From NCBI RefSeq assembly GCF_042682745.1, contig NZ_JBHUIO010000002.1, forward strand, positions 1-64,000: a stretch of 64,000 nucleotides of DNA, written 5' to 3'. Under the pieces are notes generated by a model, which was not told where the DNA came from, made no database searches, and saw only the letters and a list, made by a program, of their open reading frames with translations. The stretch's first letter is position 1; each line of letters starts with the position of its first letter. The DNA comes from Tumebacillus_A lipolyticus (lineage in GTDB: Bacteria > Bacillota > Bacilli > Tumebacillales > Tumebacillaceae). Shown here one piece after another: positions 6,378 to 14,244 of the stretch. A program made the translations under genes and the position numbers.

Positions 6378-7544
6378 ATGGGTAATCAAAGAATCGTAAA
6401 CAAGTCATTTCTTTTGTTATTTTTCAGCAACTTTTTCGTTTTTATTGGGTTTGAAATGTTGCTCCCAATTTTGCCAGCCTATTTGTTGTCTATCCATGCA
6501 TCTTCTATTCAAGTAGGTTTGGTCACAGCGTTATTTTCGATCGGCGCTGTGCTAATCAGACCTTTTGTGGGCTACTACTTGATTGATAACCAACGGAAAC
6601 GATTAACCATTGGTGCAAGTGCAGCGTTGATGCTTATTACGCTTGTATATCCTTTCCTCAGCAATGTATGGCTGTTTCTCTTTTTCCGTTTTTTCCATGG
6701 CATTGCCTGGGGAGTATCAACAACCGCCAATAGTACGATCGCAGTCGATTTAATTCCCAAGAAACGATTAGGAGAGGGGATGGGGTATTTTTCCGTTTCC
6801 ACAACGGTTGGTGCGATCATAGCACCGAGTGTAGGTATCTTTATCTACGACTCTTTCTCCTTCCAACATTTGATATGGTCATCCGTAGCACTCAGTTTTT
6901 TGGCAGTAATGACGCTTCTAGCGATGCGGTCACCTGCTCCTGTTCAGGGTGAGAAACCAACCTTTCAATTTGTGAAAACGATTTTCGAAAAAGACGCATG
7001 GTTTCCCGCACTCTTGATGGTAATCACAACGTTTCCTTTTGGAGCTGTTGTTACTTTCCTCGTTCTTTTCGGTCAAGAACAGGGATTGGATCGTATTTTT
7101 CTGTTCTTCCTTATCAATGCGGCCGTCTCAACTGCATTACGTCCGTTTACTGGCAAATGTTATGATAACAAAGGGCCGTGGTTGATCATCATCGGATCAG
7201 CCATATTAGGATTTTTGTCGCTGCTCATCTTGTCTTATGCAACCAATGATCTTCAGCTTATTATCGCGGCGATTTTATTTGGTGCAGGATATGGAACAGT
7301 AACACCTTCCTTGCAAACATGGGCGGTTCAGAAGGTAAGTAAAGAAAAAAGCGGAGCGGCCAATGCGACTTTTTTTTCCAGTTTTGACGTTGGTGTTGGA
7401 GTTAGCGCATTTGTACTAGGTATTTTCGCTAAATGGATTAGTTTAGCTTTGATCTTCCGGATAGTTAGTATATGTTTTATTGTTGTTGCTTTTTTAGCCT
7501 ATAAGGATTATAGGAAAGAAAAGAAAAAGGGAAAATTGAACTAA
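6378..7544 (+). CDS. Major facilitator superfamily exporter
   Basis: 388-residue protein with about 12 hydrophobic helices. Helix 1 starts at FLLLFFSNFFVFIGFEMLLPILPAYL. The loop after helix 2 has the MFS motif region RPFVGYYLIDNQRKR. FRFFHGIAWGVSTTANSTIAVDLIPKKRLGEGMGYF matches the helix 4-5 region of drug-efflux MFS proteins. GAGGGAG sits 5 bases before the ATG. Substrate unknown. The upstream leader peptide and hairpin suggest induction by a translation inhibitor, which would make this a resistance pump. It is AT-rich relative to the later part of the window. Confidence 0.85.
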   Translation: MGNQRIVNKSFLLLFFSNFFVFIGFEMLLPILPAYLLSIHASSIQVGLVTALFSIGAVLIRPFVGYYLIDNQRKRLTIGASAALMLITLVYPFLSNVWLFLFFRFFHGIAWGVSTTANSTIAVDLIPKKRLGEGMGYFSVSTTVGAIIAPSVGIFIYDSFSFQHLIWSSVALSFLAVMTLLAMRSPAPVQGEKPTFQFVKTIFEKDAWFPALLMVITTFPFGAVVTFLVLFGQEQGLDRIFLFFLINAAVSTALRPFTGKCYDNKGPWLIIIGSAILGFLSLLILSYATNDLQLIIAAILFGAGYGTVTPSLQTWAVQKVSKEKSGAANATFFSSFDVGVGVSAFVLGIFAKWISLALIFRIVSICFIVVAFLAYKDYRKEKKKGKLN

Positions 7545-7587
7545 AAACAAAACCGTCTCTATGTTCGATAGAGGCGGTTTTGTTTTG
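7543..7587 (+). terminator. Terminator of the MFS gene
   Basis: AAACAAAACCG and CGGTTTTGTTT arms enclose an inner CTCTAT/ATAGAG stem around GTTCG. It overlaps the MFS stop codon and is T-rich on both strands. Confidence 0.75.
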
Positions 7588-7683
7588 GAATTATATCGGC
7601 CAGCCGGCAACGGCGCCCGAATCAGCCTACCACCACCAGCATAGCGCCCTGCTCAGCTCGACCCGGTCGCCGTTGCACGCTGG

Positions 7684-8667
7684 CTAAACCGAGCTTACCA
7701 TCGCATCTCCTCTCAGGATCAACTTTGGAACAAGACGGATATAGATCAATTCCCCGATGATTTCAACCAGTGTCTGCGTCACGATGACAGCGGTGACCAA
7801 GCTGCTGGTGTCTGCAGGTAAAGCTAGCGCGAAGGGAAGAACCACCAGCGAGTTGCGGGTTGCACCGCTGAAGATTAACGCGCGCCCCGCCCCGATATCC
7901 AGTTTGAACCATCGGGCGAGAAAACGGGAGATAAAAGGCGTGATCGCCATAAAAGCGATGTAGATGGGGATCACAGATCGAATCATCTCGAAAGACCCGG
8001 ACAGCTTGCCGATTTGGGAGGCGACGATGACGAATAGTGTGATCGCCATGAAAGGTACGGGAATCCAAGCTGAAGCTTCCAGAAGACCTGCCCCCAGCCG
8101 ACCTCGTTTCGCTACCGCTTGGATGAGCAAAGCGATGGCTAACGGGAGCGCGATCAGCTCGAAGAATGATTCGAAGAACGGTGCAAAGTGCACAAGCTTC
8201 GACGCTTCCTCGCCCATAAAAAGCCATAGGTAGACGGGCAACAGCAACATCTGGGTGACAAAAAGCAGGGGAGTGGCGATGAGGATCAATTTTTCATTGC
8301 CGCGCCCAAGCTGGGTGAAGACGATGACATAATCGATGCAAGGTGTGAGCAGGACGAGAAAAACGCCGAGCAACAGCGGCGGGTGATCAGGAAGAAACCG
8401 CGTCAAGATCCAAACGAGGATCGGGATGAACAAATAGTTGACGGTGAGCAGCGCATAGATAAATCGCCGATTGCTCAGCGCTTCTTTGATGCGAAAAAAT
8501 GGGATCTGAGAAAACATCCCGTACATCAGGATGCCGAGGCTGATCGAAATCCAGCTGACGAGGTTCGAACCGAAATCTGTCCAGAGCAATCCCACTCCTG
8601 CAGCGAGTGCAAGCGTTGCAATATAGACCCATACTTGATTGTTTTCCAGTTGTTCTCTTGTGATCAT
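7684..8667 (-). CDS. ACR3/SBF-family arsenite permease-like protein
   Basis: 327 residues from the ATG at 8667 (MITREQLENNQVWVYIA), chosen over an upstream ATG at 8700 because GGAGGG is 7 bases before it. About ten transmembrane helices. TPCIDYVIVFTQLGRGNEKLILIATPLLFVTQ resembles the conserved Cys-containing helix-4 region of ACR3 and bile-acid-symporter-fold transporters (ACR3: ATPCTDW). Bacillales homologues are usually annotated arsenic resistance protein. Two unrelated arsenite exporters (ArsB at 1-661 and this one) would then exist in one island. It points toward the MFS gene, from which it is separated by the terminator and about 95 bp. Confidence 0.75.
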   Translation of the reverse strand: MITREQLENNQVWVYIATLALAAGVGLLWTDFGSNLVSWISISLGILMYGMFSQIPFFRIKEALSNRRFIYALLTVNYLFIPILVWILTRFLPDHPPLLLGVFLVLLTPCIDYVIVFTQLGRGNEKLILIATPLLFVTQMLLLPVYLWLFMGEEASKLVHFAPFFESFFELIALPLAIALLIQAVAKRGRLGAGLLEASAWIPVPFMAITLFVIVASQIGKLSGSFEMIRSVIPIYIAFMAITPFISRFLARWFKLDIGAGRALIFSGATRNSLVVLPFALALPADTSSLVTAVIVTQTLVEIIGELIYIRLVPKLILRGDAMVSSV

Positions 8668-9197
8668 GAGGAGACCCTCCACTTCCAAACCATAACTCAC
8701 CGACTATTGTAACATCTCTGTTCCTTCATCGGTAATCATGCTTTCTGGATGCATTGTGGGCGTAGATGAGGACATTCGTGATCGCACATGTCATTCTATC
8801 ATCGAGATATGGGAGCAGAAAAAGGGGAAACAGGTGTGGCAAAAAATAAGGAGCCTGTGTTACAGATAATCGGGGAGGAAAGATCGAATCGAGGGGAGCA
8901 GGGCACAAAAAGCAGAGACCGCATGTCTTGGCCTCTGCTTGAGAGCTGCTCTAGCAATTAGCCGGGCCTATCGCTCAGTTGGCAGAGCGGCCGAGTCTTA
9001 ATCTGTCGGTCGCAGGTTCGAGCTCTTCTGGGATAACCAAACAAATATGCATAAATGAATATCTACTAGCCGTTCATACCTGAATGCACGCGAAATAGTA
9101 ATGTTGTGAAAACGAAATCAGCCAAATTCAGGATAACATATAAAATGATTATCCGGTAACATGAATATGTAATTACAAAAAAGAAGGGGTGTTATTG
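8668..9197. other. Intergenic region with a decayed tRNA and an orphan hairpin
   Basis: No protein gene is supported. AAGCAGAG (8910-8917) pairs with CTCTGCTT (8933-8940), with flanking A on the left and no adjoining gene end. A tRNA-like sequence follows and is listed separately. Confidence 0.4.
8962..9039 (+). pseudogene. Degenerate tRNA-Lys(CTT)-like sequence
   Basis: The D-arm (GCTCAGTTGGCAGAGC) and the anticodon-loop stretch GTCTTAAT are tRNA-like, and GCAGGTTCGAG is a good T-arm start. But the anticodon stem has only two pairs left, the T-stem 3' side (CTCTTC) no longer matches GCAGG, and the acceptor arms (GGGCCTA and TCTGGGA) do not pair fully. It is most likely the relic of a tRNA gene, possibly from an integration event. 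Confidence 0.5.
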
Positions 9198-9677
9198 ATG
9201 AAGAAATTGGTTGTTGGAATGCTCTCTGCTTTAGTTCTCACACTCGCGGTCGCTCCTCATGGAGTAAATGCGGCAAATTATCAGGACGGCTATGAGAACA
9301 ACGATAAGTTTGCAGACGCGTATCCGATTGGGCAAAAACCATTTGCGATTTTGGCAAGCCTTTGGGGAGATCCTACAACATCAACTAAAAGTGGATGGGA
9401 TGAAGATTTTTACGAGGTCACAAGTTCAAGTCAGAATGAATTGGAAATCACTTTGCAGGTTCCCAAGAACAGTGCTACTGTAACTTATGATTACGACTTA
9501 GAACTCTATGACGCAAACTTCAACTTGGTCGCGTCTTCTAAGAATAGCGGAAACAAAGACGAAAAGATTGTGCGAAACTTACAAGGAAAAAAGCATTACA
9601 TCAGAGTGTATAGCTATAACGATTCGTATACAACCAGCAAGTACATCTTGACTGGTCTGGAACGCTTTTTAGGGTAG
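9198..9677 (+). CDS. Secreted protein with pre-peptidase C-terminal-like (PPC) domain
   Basis: 159 residues from the ATG at 9198 behind GAAGGGGTG. The signal peptide MKKLVVGMLSALVLTLAVAPHGVNA probably ends at NAA. The mature part starts YQDGYENNDKFADAYPIG, and has DEDFYEV and DYDLELYDANFNLVASSKN, which recall the PPC beta-sandwich found at the ends of secreted peptidases (E-x-N-D-s-x-x-A and D-x-D-x-y-x-V). Here it stands alone without a catalytic domain. Function unknown, probably extracellular. Confidence 0.7.
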   Translation: MKKLVVGMLSALVLTLAVAPHGVNAANYQDGYENNDKFADAYPIGQKPFAILASLWGDPTTSTKSGWDEDFYEVTSSSQNELEITLQVPKNSATVTYDYDLELYDANFNLVASSKNSGNKDEKIVRNLQGKKHYIRVYSYNDSYTTSKYILTGLERFLG

Positions 9678-9716
9678 GCGATAGAAGGGACATCAAGAAA
9701 ACCAATCTGCACAACC

Positions 9717-9747
9717 GAAGCTCACCTCTCACGAGGTGGGCTTCTTT
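9717..9747 (+). terminator. Terminator after the PPC-like gene
   Basis: GAAGCTCACCTC, TCAC loop, GAGGTGGGCTTC, then TTTGCTTGC. Confidence 0.7.
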
Positions 9748-9783
9748 GCTTGCAGGTTAGAGGCCACAGCATTTGCTTGGATC

Positions 9784-9812
9784 AATAAAAAAGGAGGCGA
9801 GAGCCTCCTCCT
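9784..9812 (-). terminator. Terminator of the minus-strand secreted protein gene
   Basis: Read on the minus strand, GGAGGC-TCTC-GCCTCC is followed by six T. It begins at the stop codon of the 9812-10123 gene. Confidence 0.75.
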
Positions 9813-10123
9813 TAGGGAATTCTATCCACCTTGCGCACAAGCCCTGAGTAATGCGCTTGAATCTTGTCACCGATAATTTCAGTATCGTCCAGGGAAAGTC
9901 TGCCAACGTAAAAATTACTATCTGCGTAATCATAATAGAAAGGGACAGTCGTCCCGAGAGGGTAGTCTACGTACACGTGAACAACTTTTGAATGGGGGAA
10001 GATACTTTCTACACTTGCTGAGGTTAGACTGGAAGTACCAAGGCTAACAGGGGCTGCACTAGCGGATGAAGCGATTGCTAGGGCGGAGAAAACAGCAAGA
10101 GTACCAATTGCTAGTTTTTTCAC
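9812..10123 (-). CDS. Small secreted protein of unknown function
   Basis: 103 residues with a clear signal peptide (MKKLAIGTLAVFSALAIASSASA, cleavage after ASA). The mature part of about 80 residues contains VVHVYVDYPLGTTVPFYYDYADSNFYVGRLSL, rich in beta-branched and aromatic residues and likely a small beta fold. I do not recognise a family. AAGGAG precedes the ATG at 10123. It is convergent with the PPC-like gene and shares an intergenic space with it. Confidence 0.65.
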   Translation of the reverse strand: MKKLAIGTLAVFSALAIASSASAAPVSLGTSSLTSASVESIFPHSKVVHVYVDYPLGTTVPFYYDYADSNFYVGRLSLDDTEIIGDKIQAHYSGLVRKVDRIP

Positions 10124-10288
10124 TGTTTATCAACTCCTTATATTTTAAATTTAGTATAACATCGGGAAACCGAGCGTGTTTTCTTGAAAAATTGCGCTTT
10201 AGAGAAGCTGGGGTACTATTTGCGGCACAAAATCATGCATTATCGCCAATATATATTCATTTATGAATATTAGGAGAAGTGCAAGCAT

Positions 10289-10345
10289 AAAAGCTCATCA
10301 CGCGCTGAAGACAGCGCCGTCTGATGGGCTTCTTTGCTTGCAGTT
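10289..10345 (+). terminator. Hairpin followed by the CTTTGCTTGCAG tail
   Basis: AAGCTCATCA pairs with TGATGGGCTT, with an inner GCGCTG/CAGCGC stem, followed by CTTTGCTTGCAG. It resembles the terminator at 9717-9747, but no gene ends just before it. Confidence 0.5.
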
Positions 10346-10371
10346 GCCAACAAAAAAAAGGAATCGGAACG

Positions 10372-10554
10372 ATGTCCCCGACAGAAGCTCGCATGTTCAA
10401 CAAAATGGCAGAGGAGATCCGCCAGACCGCGGTAACGCCACGCAGTCAGCAAGGCAAGAGGTGTGTGGATCAGGATGGGTGCTTGGCTGAGCAGATAATC
10501 CGTCTACAGCAAGAGAAAGCCGCCCATTCTTTGTTAAGAGAAAGGACGGCTTGA
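10372..10554 (+). CDS. Possible small protein, doubtful
   Basis: 60-codon frame from the ATG at 10372 (MSPTEARMFNKMAEEIRQTA), with AAAGGAA about 9 bases upstream. It is hydrophilic and helix-prone with no recognised family. Its 3' end lies inside a hairpin (GCCGCCC/GGACGGC, about 10520-10552) that could be a terminator for it or for the convergent gene at 10570. Low confidence. Confidence 0.3.
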   Translation: MSPTEARMFNKMAEEIRQTAVTPRSQQGKRCVDQDGCLAEQIIRLQQEKAAHSLLRERTA

Positions 10555-10569
10555 TCTTATGACAGCATG

Positions 10570-10953
10570 TTACCAAGAGATTGTGCCAGTGGTCGTCGAA
10601 GGGGTGTTGCAAACGACTTCGAGATAGTAATCGCCAGACTTCAGTTTAGAGCTGGACGAGAAACCGATCGATCGGTTTCCACTTTGAAGGAACTCCGGAA
10701 TGATCTCATCATCAAAGATAATGCCCTTCTTGTAGACTGAGTAGTAGCATGCAGAAGTAACACCGGAAACTGTAGCGCTTTGAGACCCTGAAACGTTCAA
10801 GTAAGCATCCGAAGTAAGGGTGAAGTTTTTCTTTTGAGGAACCCAGGTACCAGAGTGGGTGAAGCTGTACGTAGTCGATCCTGCGTACGCAACCGTTGCA
10901 ACAGCAGTGATCATACCAACGGCGGCTAAAGATGCAATCAATTTTTTGTTCAT
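10570..10953 (-). CDS. Small secreted protein of unknown function
   Basis: 127 residues with a signal peptide (MNKKLIASLAAVGMITAVATVAYA). The mature part is rich in Ser and Thr (GSTTYSFTHSGTWVPQKKNF) with two cysteines (TSACYYSV, LEVVCNTPS) that could form a disulphide. The alternating pattern suggests a beta-sandwich like those of exported PPC-type or adhesion proteins. GGAGGTTCTCAA precedes the ATG at 10953. It is the third secreted small protein within 1.8 kb. Confidence 0.65.
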   Translation of the reverse strand: MNKKLIASLAAVGMITAVATVAYAGSTTYSFTHSGTWVPQKKNFTLTSDAYLNVSGSQSATVSGVTSACYYSVYKKGIIFDDEIIPEFLQSGNRSIGFSSSSKLKSGDYYLEVVCNTPSTTTGTISW

Positions 10954-11061
10954 TTGAGAACCTCCAGACTATTTGTTATTTACTACCTGAGCACATAATA
11001 TTATATTTTAAATAAGAAGTCAAATAGTAAAATAAAATCGAATAGCAAAAGCATCGATGAG

Positions 11062-11284
11062 ATGCGGCTGGAACATTACCTGCGCATCAAAGAAACGAGA
11101 AAAGGGCTGGGATGCGTAGAATTTGGCGAAAAGTGGATGGACGACCTTGAGAAAACAATGATTGCCCCCATCGCACCCCGAAACTAATGAGTATGAGCGC
11201 ATCGACTACCAGACGGATGCTGATGATAAACACCTTAGAGAAGTGCCACCGATCAGCTACTTCCATAACAATCCCATTCTGTAA
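11062..11284 (+). pseudogene. Possible frameshifted gene remnant
   Basis: A 41-codon frame (MRLEHYLRIKETRKGLGCVE onward, to a TAA at 11185) is followed in the +1 frame, without interruption, by NEYERIDYQTDADDKHLREV and PPISYFHNNPIL ending at 11284. Both stretches have protein-like composition and together look like the C-terminal part of one protein with a frameshift near 11180. No family recognised, and no ribosome binding site. The rest of 10954-11287 shows nothing else. Confidence 0.35.
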
Positions 11285-11287
11285 GCC

Positions 11288-11341
11288 TTGACAAGATGGA
11301 AGGATGTGTTATAAATAATATATGATCAATTGTTCATATAT
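11288..11341 (+). promoter_or_regulatory. Promoter and metalloregulator palindrome of the CDF exporter
   Basis: TTGACA (11288-11293), 16 bases, TATAAA (11310-11315), then half-sites ATATATGA (11318-11325) and TCATATAT (11334-11341). The half-sites are identical to those at 4553-4576, and the core is TGATCAATTGTTCA. A repressor here would block the start of transcription. The leader from here to the gene is about 335 bases and shows no other gene. Confidence 0.7.
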
Positions 11342-11676
11342 TTGTTTTATTGACAAAAGACGAAGAGATACAAAACGAATCGATGGAGAAAAAAGCATTG
11401 CACCACTTTCAAACGGAGTGGTGATAAAAGGAAAGGGATCGATACGCTCCCAGTGTGGTACAAGTACAATCTGCAAGGAAGTACGCGCATCCTGACTGTT
11501 CTCACAAAGTGGTGCTGTTATCGACAGGTCGGGAGAACTTTGCGGAGCAAAACGTGCGACGTCGGGGAAGTAAAGAAGCAGACCTTTCAGCAGAGAATGG
11601 AAACGAAACGACAAAAGCAACACAAAAGAGAGACCGCGTAGAAAATCCCGTAAATCATCGTGCAGGAGGGAATGGC

Positions 11677-12615
11677 ATGGGACACCATCATAAACATGGA
11701 CATCATCATCACCATCATGGAGACGGCAGCAAGCGTTCGCTGACCATCGCGCTTGTGATCACAGGCGGCGTGTTTGTAGCAGAGTTGATCGGGGGGATCA
11801 TGACGAACAGCTTGGCGCTGCTCTCCGATGCGGCCCATATGTTTAGCGACGTGGCGGCGCTGTTGCTCAGCTTGATCGCCATCTGGCTGGCTCGAAAGCC
11901 GGCCACGTTGCGCCGTACGTTTGGGCTGCACCGCGCTGAAATTTTAGCTGCGCTGTTCAATGCGCTCACGCTGATTCTCGTCACAATCTACATCTTTTGG
12001 GAAGCGTATGAGCGCTTTCAAGATCCACCTGAGGTGCAGAGCGGATTGATGCTCGTCGTGGCGGTGATCGGATTGCTGGCCAACCTGATCAGCGCATGGT
12101 TCCTCGCCCGCGGTGGCGAACACAAGCACAACCTCAATGTGCGCGGTGCGCTCCTGCACGTGCTCGGAGATGCACTCGGTTCGGTCGGCGCGATCGGCGC
12201 GGCCCTGGTCATCATGTTCACCGGTTGGAAGTATGCCGATCCGATCATCAGCGTGATCATCGGGGTGTTGGTGCTGATCAGCTCCTTCCGCCTGTTGAAA
12301 GATACTGTGCTGGTGTTGTTGGAAGTCGTCCCTGCGCAGATCGATCTGGGGGAGGTCAAGGAAGCGATGCGATCCGTACCTCATGTCCAGCACGTATACG
12401 ATCTGCATGTGTGGACGATCACCTCCAGCTTTCTCTCGATGAGCGGTCATGTGGTGATCGATGAGGCGAGCAAGAGCGATCAGGTGTTGCGGAATCTGGA
12501 AGCGGTGTTGAAGGAGCGATTCGGCTTAACGCACACCACCATTCAGATCGAAACGAAGAACGGCCGAACAGACCTGCACGATTGCCCAGCGCAAAGCGAT
12601 CATTCGCACCGATAG
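11677..12615 (+). CDS. czcD: CDF-family zinc/cation exporter (CzcD-like)
   Basis: 312 residues from the ATG at 11677, chosen because AGGAGGG is just upstream. An in-frame extension to 11455 is leader RNA, not protein. The N-terminus is a His-rich metal-binding tail (MGHHHKHGHHHHHHGDG). Six transmembrane helices follow, with SLALLSDAAHMFSDV in helix 2 and HVLGDALGSVGAI in helix 5, giving the HxxxD/DxxxD zinc site. A cytoplasmic dimer domain runs from about residue 215. A second His cluster closes the protein (DHSHR). It exports Zn(II) and related ions by proton exchange. The metal-type operator at 11318 supports zinc/cobalt/cadmium induction. Confidence 0.92.
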   Translation: MGHHHKHGHHHHHHGDGSKRSLTIALVITGGVFVAELIGGIMTNSLALLSDAAHMFSDVAALLLSLIAIWLARKPATLRRTFGLHRAEILAALFNALTLILVTIYIFWEAYERFQDPPEVQSGLMLVVAVIGLLANLISAWFLARGGEHKHNLNVRGALLHVLGDALGSVGAIGAALVIMFTGWKYADPIISVIIGVLVLISSFRLLKDTVLVLLEVVPAQIDLGEVKEAMRSVPHVQHVYDLHVWTITSSFLSMSGHVVIDEASKSDQVLRNLEAVLKERFGLTHTTIQIETKNGRTDLHDCPAQSDHSHR

Positions 12616-12690
12616 AGCCGCACCCGGCATGAAAAAGAGCAAAATCGTGCTTTGTTCGAAATTTGGTAACTGATATCGGTGGCAACATGG

Positions 12691-12740
12691 TTGACGGTCA
12701 ATCCGATTCGAGATACATTGTCCATGAACATTTGTTCATG
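12691..12740 (+). promoter_or_regulatory. Promoter and palindrome of the SCO1-like gene
   Basis: TTGACG (12691-12696), 17 bases, TACATT (12714-12719), then the perfect 18-bp palindrome CATGAACATTTGTTCATG (12723-12740). The core TGAACATTTGTTCA matches the pattern of the sites at 4558 and 11323. Confidence 0.65.
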
Positions 12741-12870
12741 TGTACACGAACGAGAGAGAGATGGAGAGAAGCTAGCGGGGCGGAGTTCAAAAAGAGCCGA
12801 CCGGCTCAGGACATAACGATCTGCTTCGTCGTCCACGACGAACCCTGCTGACTGAAGGGAGACAAGCACG

Positions 12871-13488
12871 ATGAGGATCAGGAAACAAGTATGGGTGGCG
12901 GGGATCATTCTGCTGGTGATCGCGCTGGTAGCGGGGCTTTGGCTCTGGAAACAATCGGCTGCCGATCAGCTGGAGATCGTAAGCGACGCGCCCGACTTCA
13001 CGTTGCAAAACTTAGAGGGCAAAGATGTGACCTTCAGCGATCTAAAAGGCAAGACGAAGATCGTCGAGTTTATCTTCACCAACTGCCCGGACGTCTGTCC
13101 GACCACGACTGCGCAACTTGTGCAGATTCAGAAGCAGTTGAAAGAGGACGGTCTGTTCGGCAAAGATGTAGAGTTTGTCACGATCACCTTCGATCCGGAG
13201 CGAGATACGCCTGAAGTCTTGAAGAAGCACGCGGAGGCGATGGGCATCGATCAAAACGGATGGTCGATTCTGCGCGGTGATGTGGCGACCACGAAGAAGG
13301 TTGTCGAAGATTACTGGGTCTACGCGGAAAAGCAACCGGATGGAAGCTTCATCCACTCTTCGCGCTCCCTGTTTTTGATCGACGAGAAAAACCAGATCCG
13401 CAAGATTTACTCGATGGGGGAAGAGATGCCTCGCGAGGAGATTCTGGCAGACATCAAGACGCTTGAAAAGGGATTCTTTTCTTTCTAA
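12871..13488 (+). CDS. SCO1/SenC-family copper chaperone lipid-anchored or membrane-tethered protein
   Basis: 205 residues. An N-terminal transmembrane anchor (VWVAGIILLVIALVAGLWLW) is followed by a thioredoxin-fold domain facing outside. The copper/redox motif CPDVCP lies near residues 70-75 and the conserved His is in SFIHSSRSLFLID. DPERDTPEVLKKHAE is also a family hallmark. SCO proteins deliver copper to the CuA site of cytochrome c oxidase. GAAGGGAG precedes the ATG. The control region carries the same type of palindrome as the zinc exporter, suggesting metal-responsive expression. Confidence 0.92.
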   Translation: MRIRKQVWVAGIILLVIALVAGLWLWKQSAADQLEIVSDAPDFTLQNLEGKDVTFSDLKGKTKIVEFIFTNCPDVCPTTTAQLVQIQKQLKEDGLFGKDVEFVTITFDPERDTPEVLKKHAEAMGIDQNGWSILRGDVATTKKVVEDYWVYAEKQPDGSFIHSSRSLFLIDEKNQIRKIYSMGEEMPREEILADIKTLEKGFFSF

Positions 13489-13496
13489 GATAATAT

Positions 13497-13544
13497 GAGT
13501 GAAGCGATCTGACGACATCGGGCGGATCGCTTCACTCTTTTTTT
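13497..13544 (+). terminator. Terminator of the SCO1-like gene
   Basis: GAGTGAAGCGATC and GATCGCTTCACTC form a 13-bp stem followed by seven or more T. Confidence 0.85.
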
Positions 13545-13652
13545 GTTTCAGACTGAACGCGATCCCTTCAGTTTTTCTTAAGAAATTCCCCTCTTTTGTC
13601 CTAAGAAGTTTTCGATAGGATGTGAACAAGACGAAAAGGGGGAATGAAAAAA

Positions 13653-14228
13653 ATGTTCGAATCGACAGCAGATTCTACAACTTTCGATAGATGGGTCTTT
13701 CTTTCCAAATTTTTGAGCGCACCCAAACAGGTGGGATCGATCCTACCGAGTTCACAACATCTGACGCGCAAGATGATGAGCCATGTTCCTTGGCATGAGG
13801 TCGACAGCATCGCCGAGTTAGGAGCAGGCACCGGCGTGTTTACGCGCGCGATCTACGATCGCCTGAGCCAGGGCGGTAAAGCGATCATCTTCGAATATGA
13901 TGATGCGATGCGCGACCGGCTGATCGAAAGGTGGCCCAGCCTGAACTATTGGAGCGATGCGACCGAGCTGAACCAAGCGCTTTCGATCAGCAAGATGGGC
14001 GAGCTCGACTGTGTGATCTCCGGTCTGCCGTTTGCCAACTTTGAGCAGTCGCTGCGCGATAAACTGCTCGACGAAGTGGTCAGCGCGTTGCGTCCAGGGG
14101 GGCTGTTCATCGCCTTTCAATATTCGTTGCAGATGCGAAAGCAGTTGCGACAGCGCTTTTCGAGCGTCAAGGTCGACTTCGTGCCGCTAAATGTTCCGCC
14201 GGCGTTCGTCTACGTCTGCCGAAAATAG
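13653..14228 (+). CDS. Class I SAM-dependent methyltransferase (phospholipid N-methyltransferase/KsgA-like fold)
   Basis: About 191 residues. The ATG at 13653 (MFESTADSTTF) is favoured over one at 13644 because the AAAAGGGGG ribosome site is too close to the first. Motif I is AELGAGTGVFTRAI, the acidic residue of motif II is in IIFEYDDAMRD, and motif IV/post-I is DCVISGLPFANF. LSAPKQVGSILPSSQHLTRKM is the N-terminal segment shared by PmtA-type and rRNA-adenine dimethylase-like enzymes. The acceptor substrate is not identifiable. The DedA-type membrane gene starts 16 bp downstream, which suggests a membrane-lipid link but does not prove one. Confidence 0.75.
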   Translation: MFESTADSTTFDRWVFLSKFLSAPKQVGSILPSSQHLTRKMMSHVPWHEVDSIAELGAGTGVFTRAIYDRLSQGGKAIIFEYDDAMRDRLIERWPSLNYWSDATELNQALSISKMGELDCVISGLPFANFEQSLRDKLLDEVVSALRPGGLFIAFQYSLQMRKQLRQRFSSVKVDFVPLNVPPAFVYVCRK

Positions 14229-14244
14229 AGGGGGAGATGGTAAA

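Noticed and set aside
11455..11676. N-terminal extension of the CDF exporter
   Set aside because: The frame is open, but the sequence is not conserved-looking, lacks a ribosome site, and AGGAGGG sits directly before the ATG at 11677, which starts the His-rich tail typical of the family.
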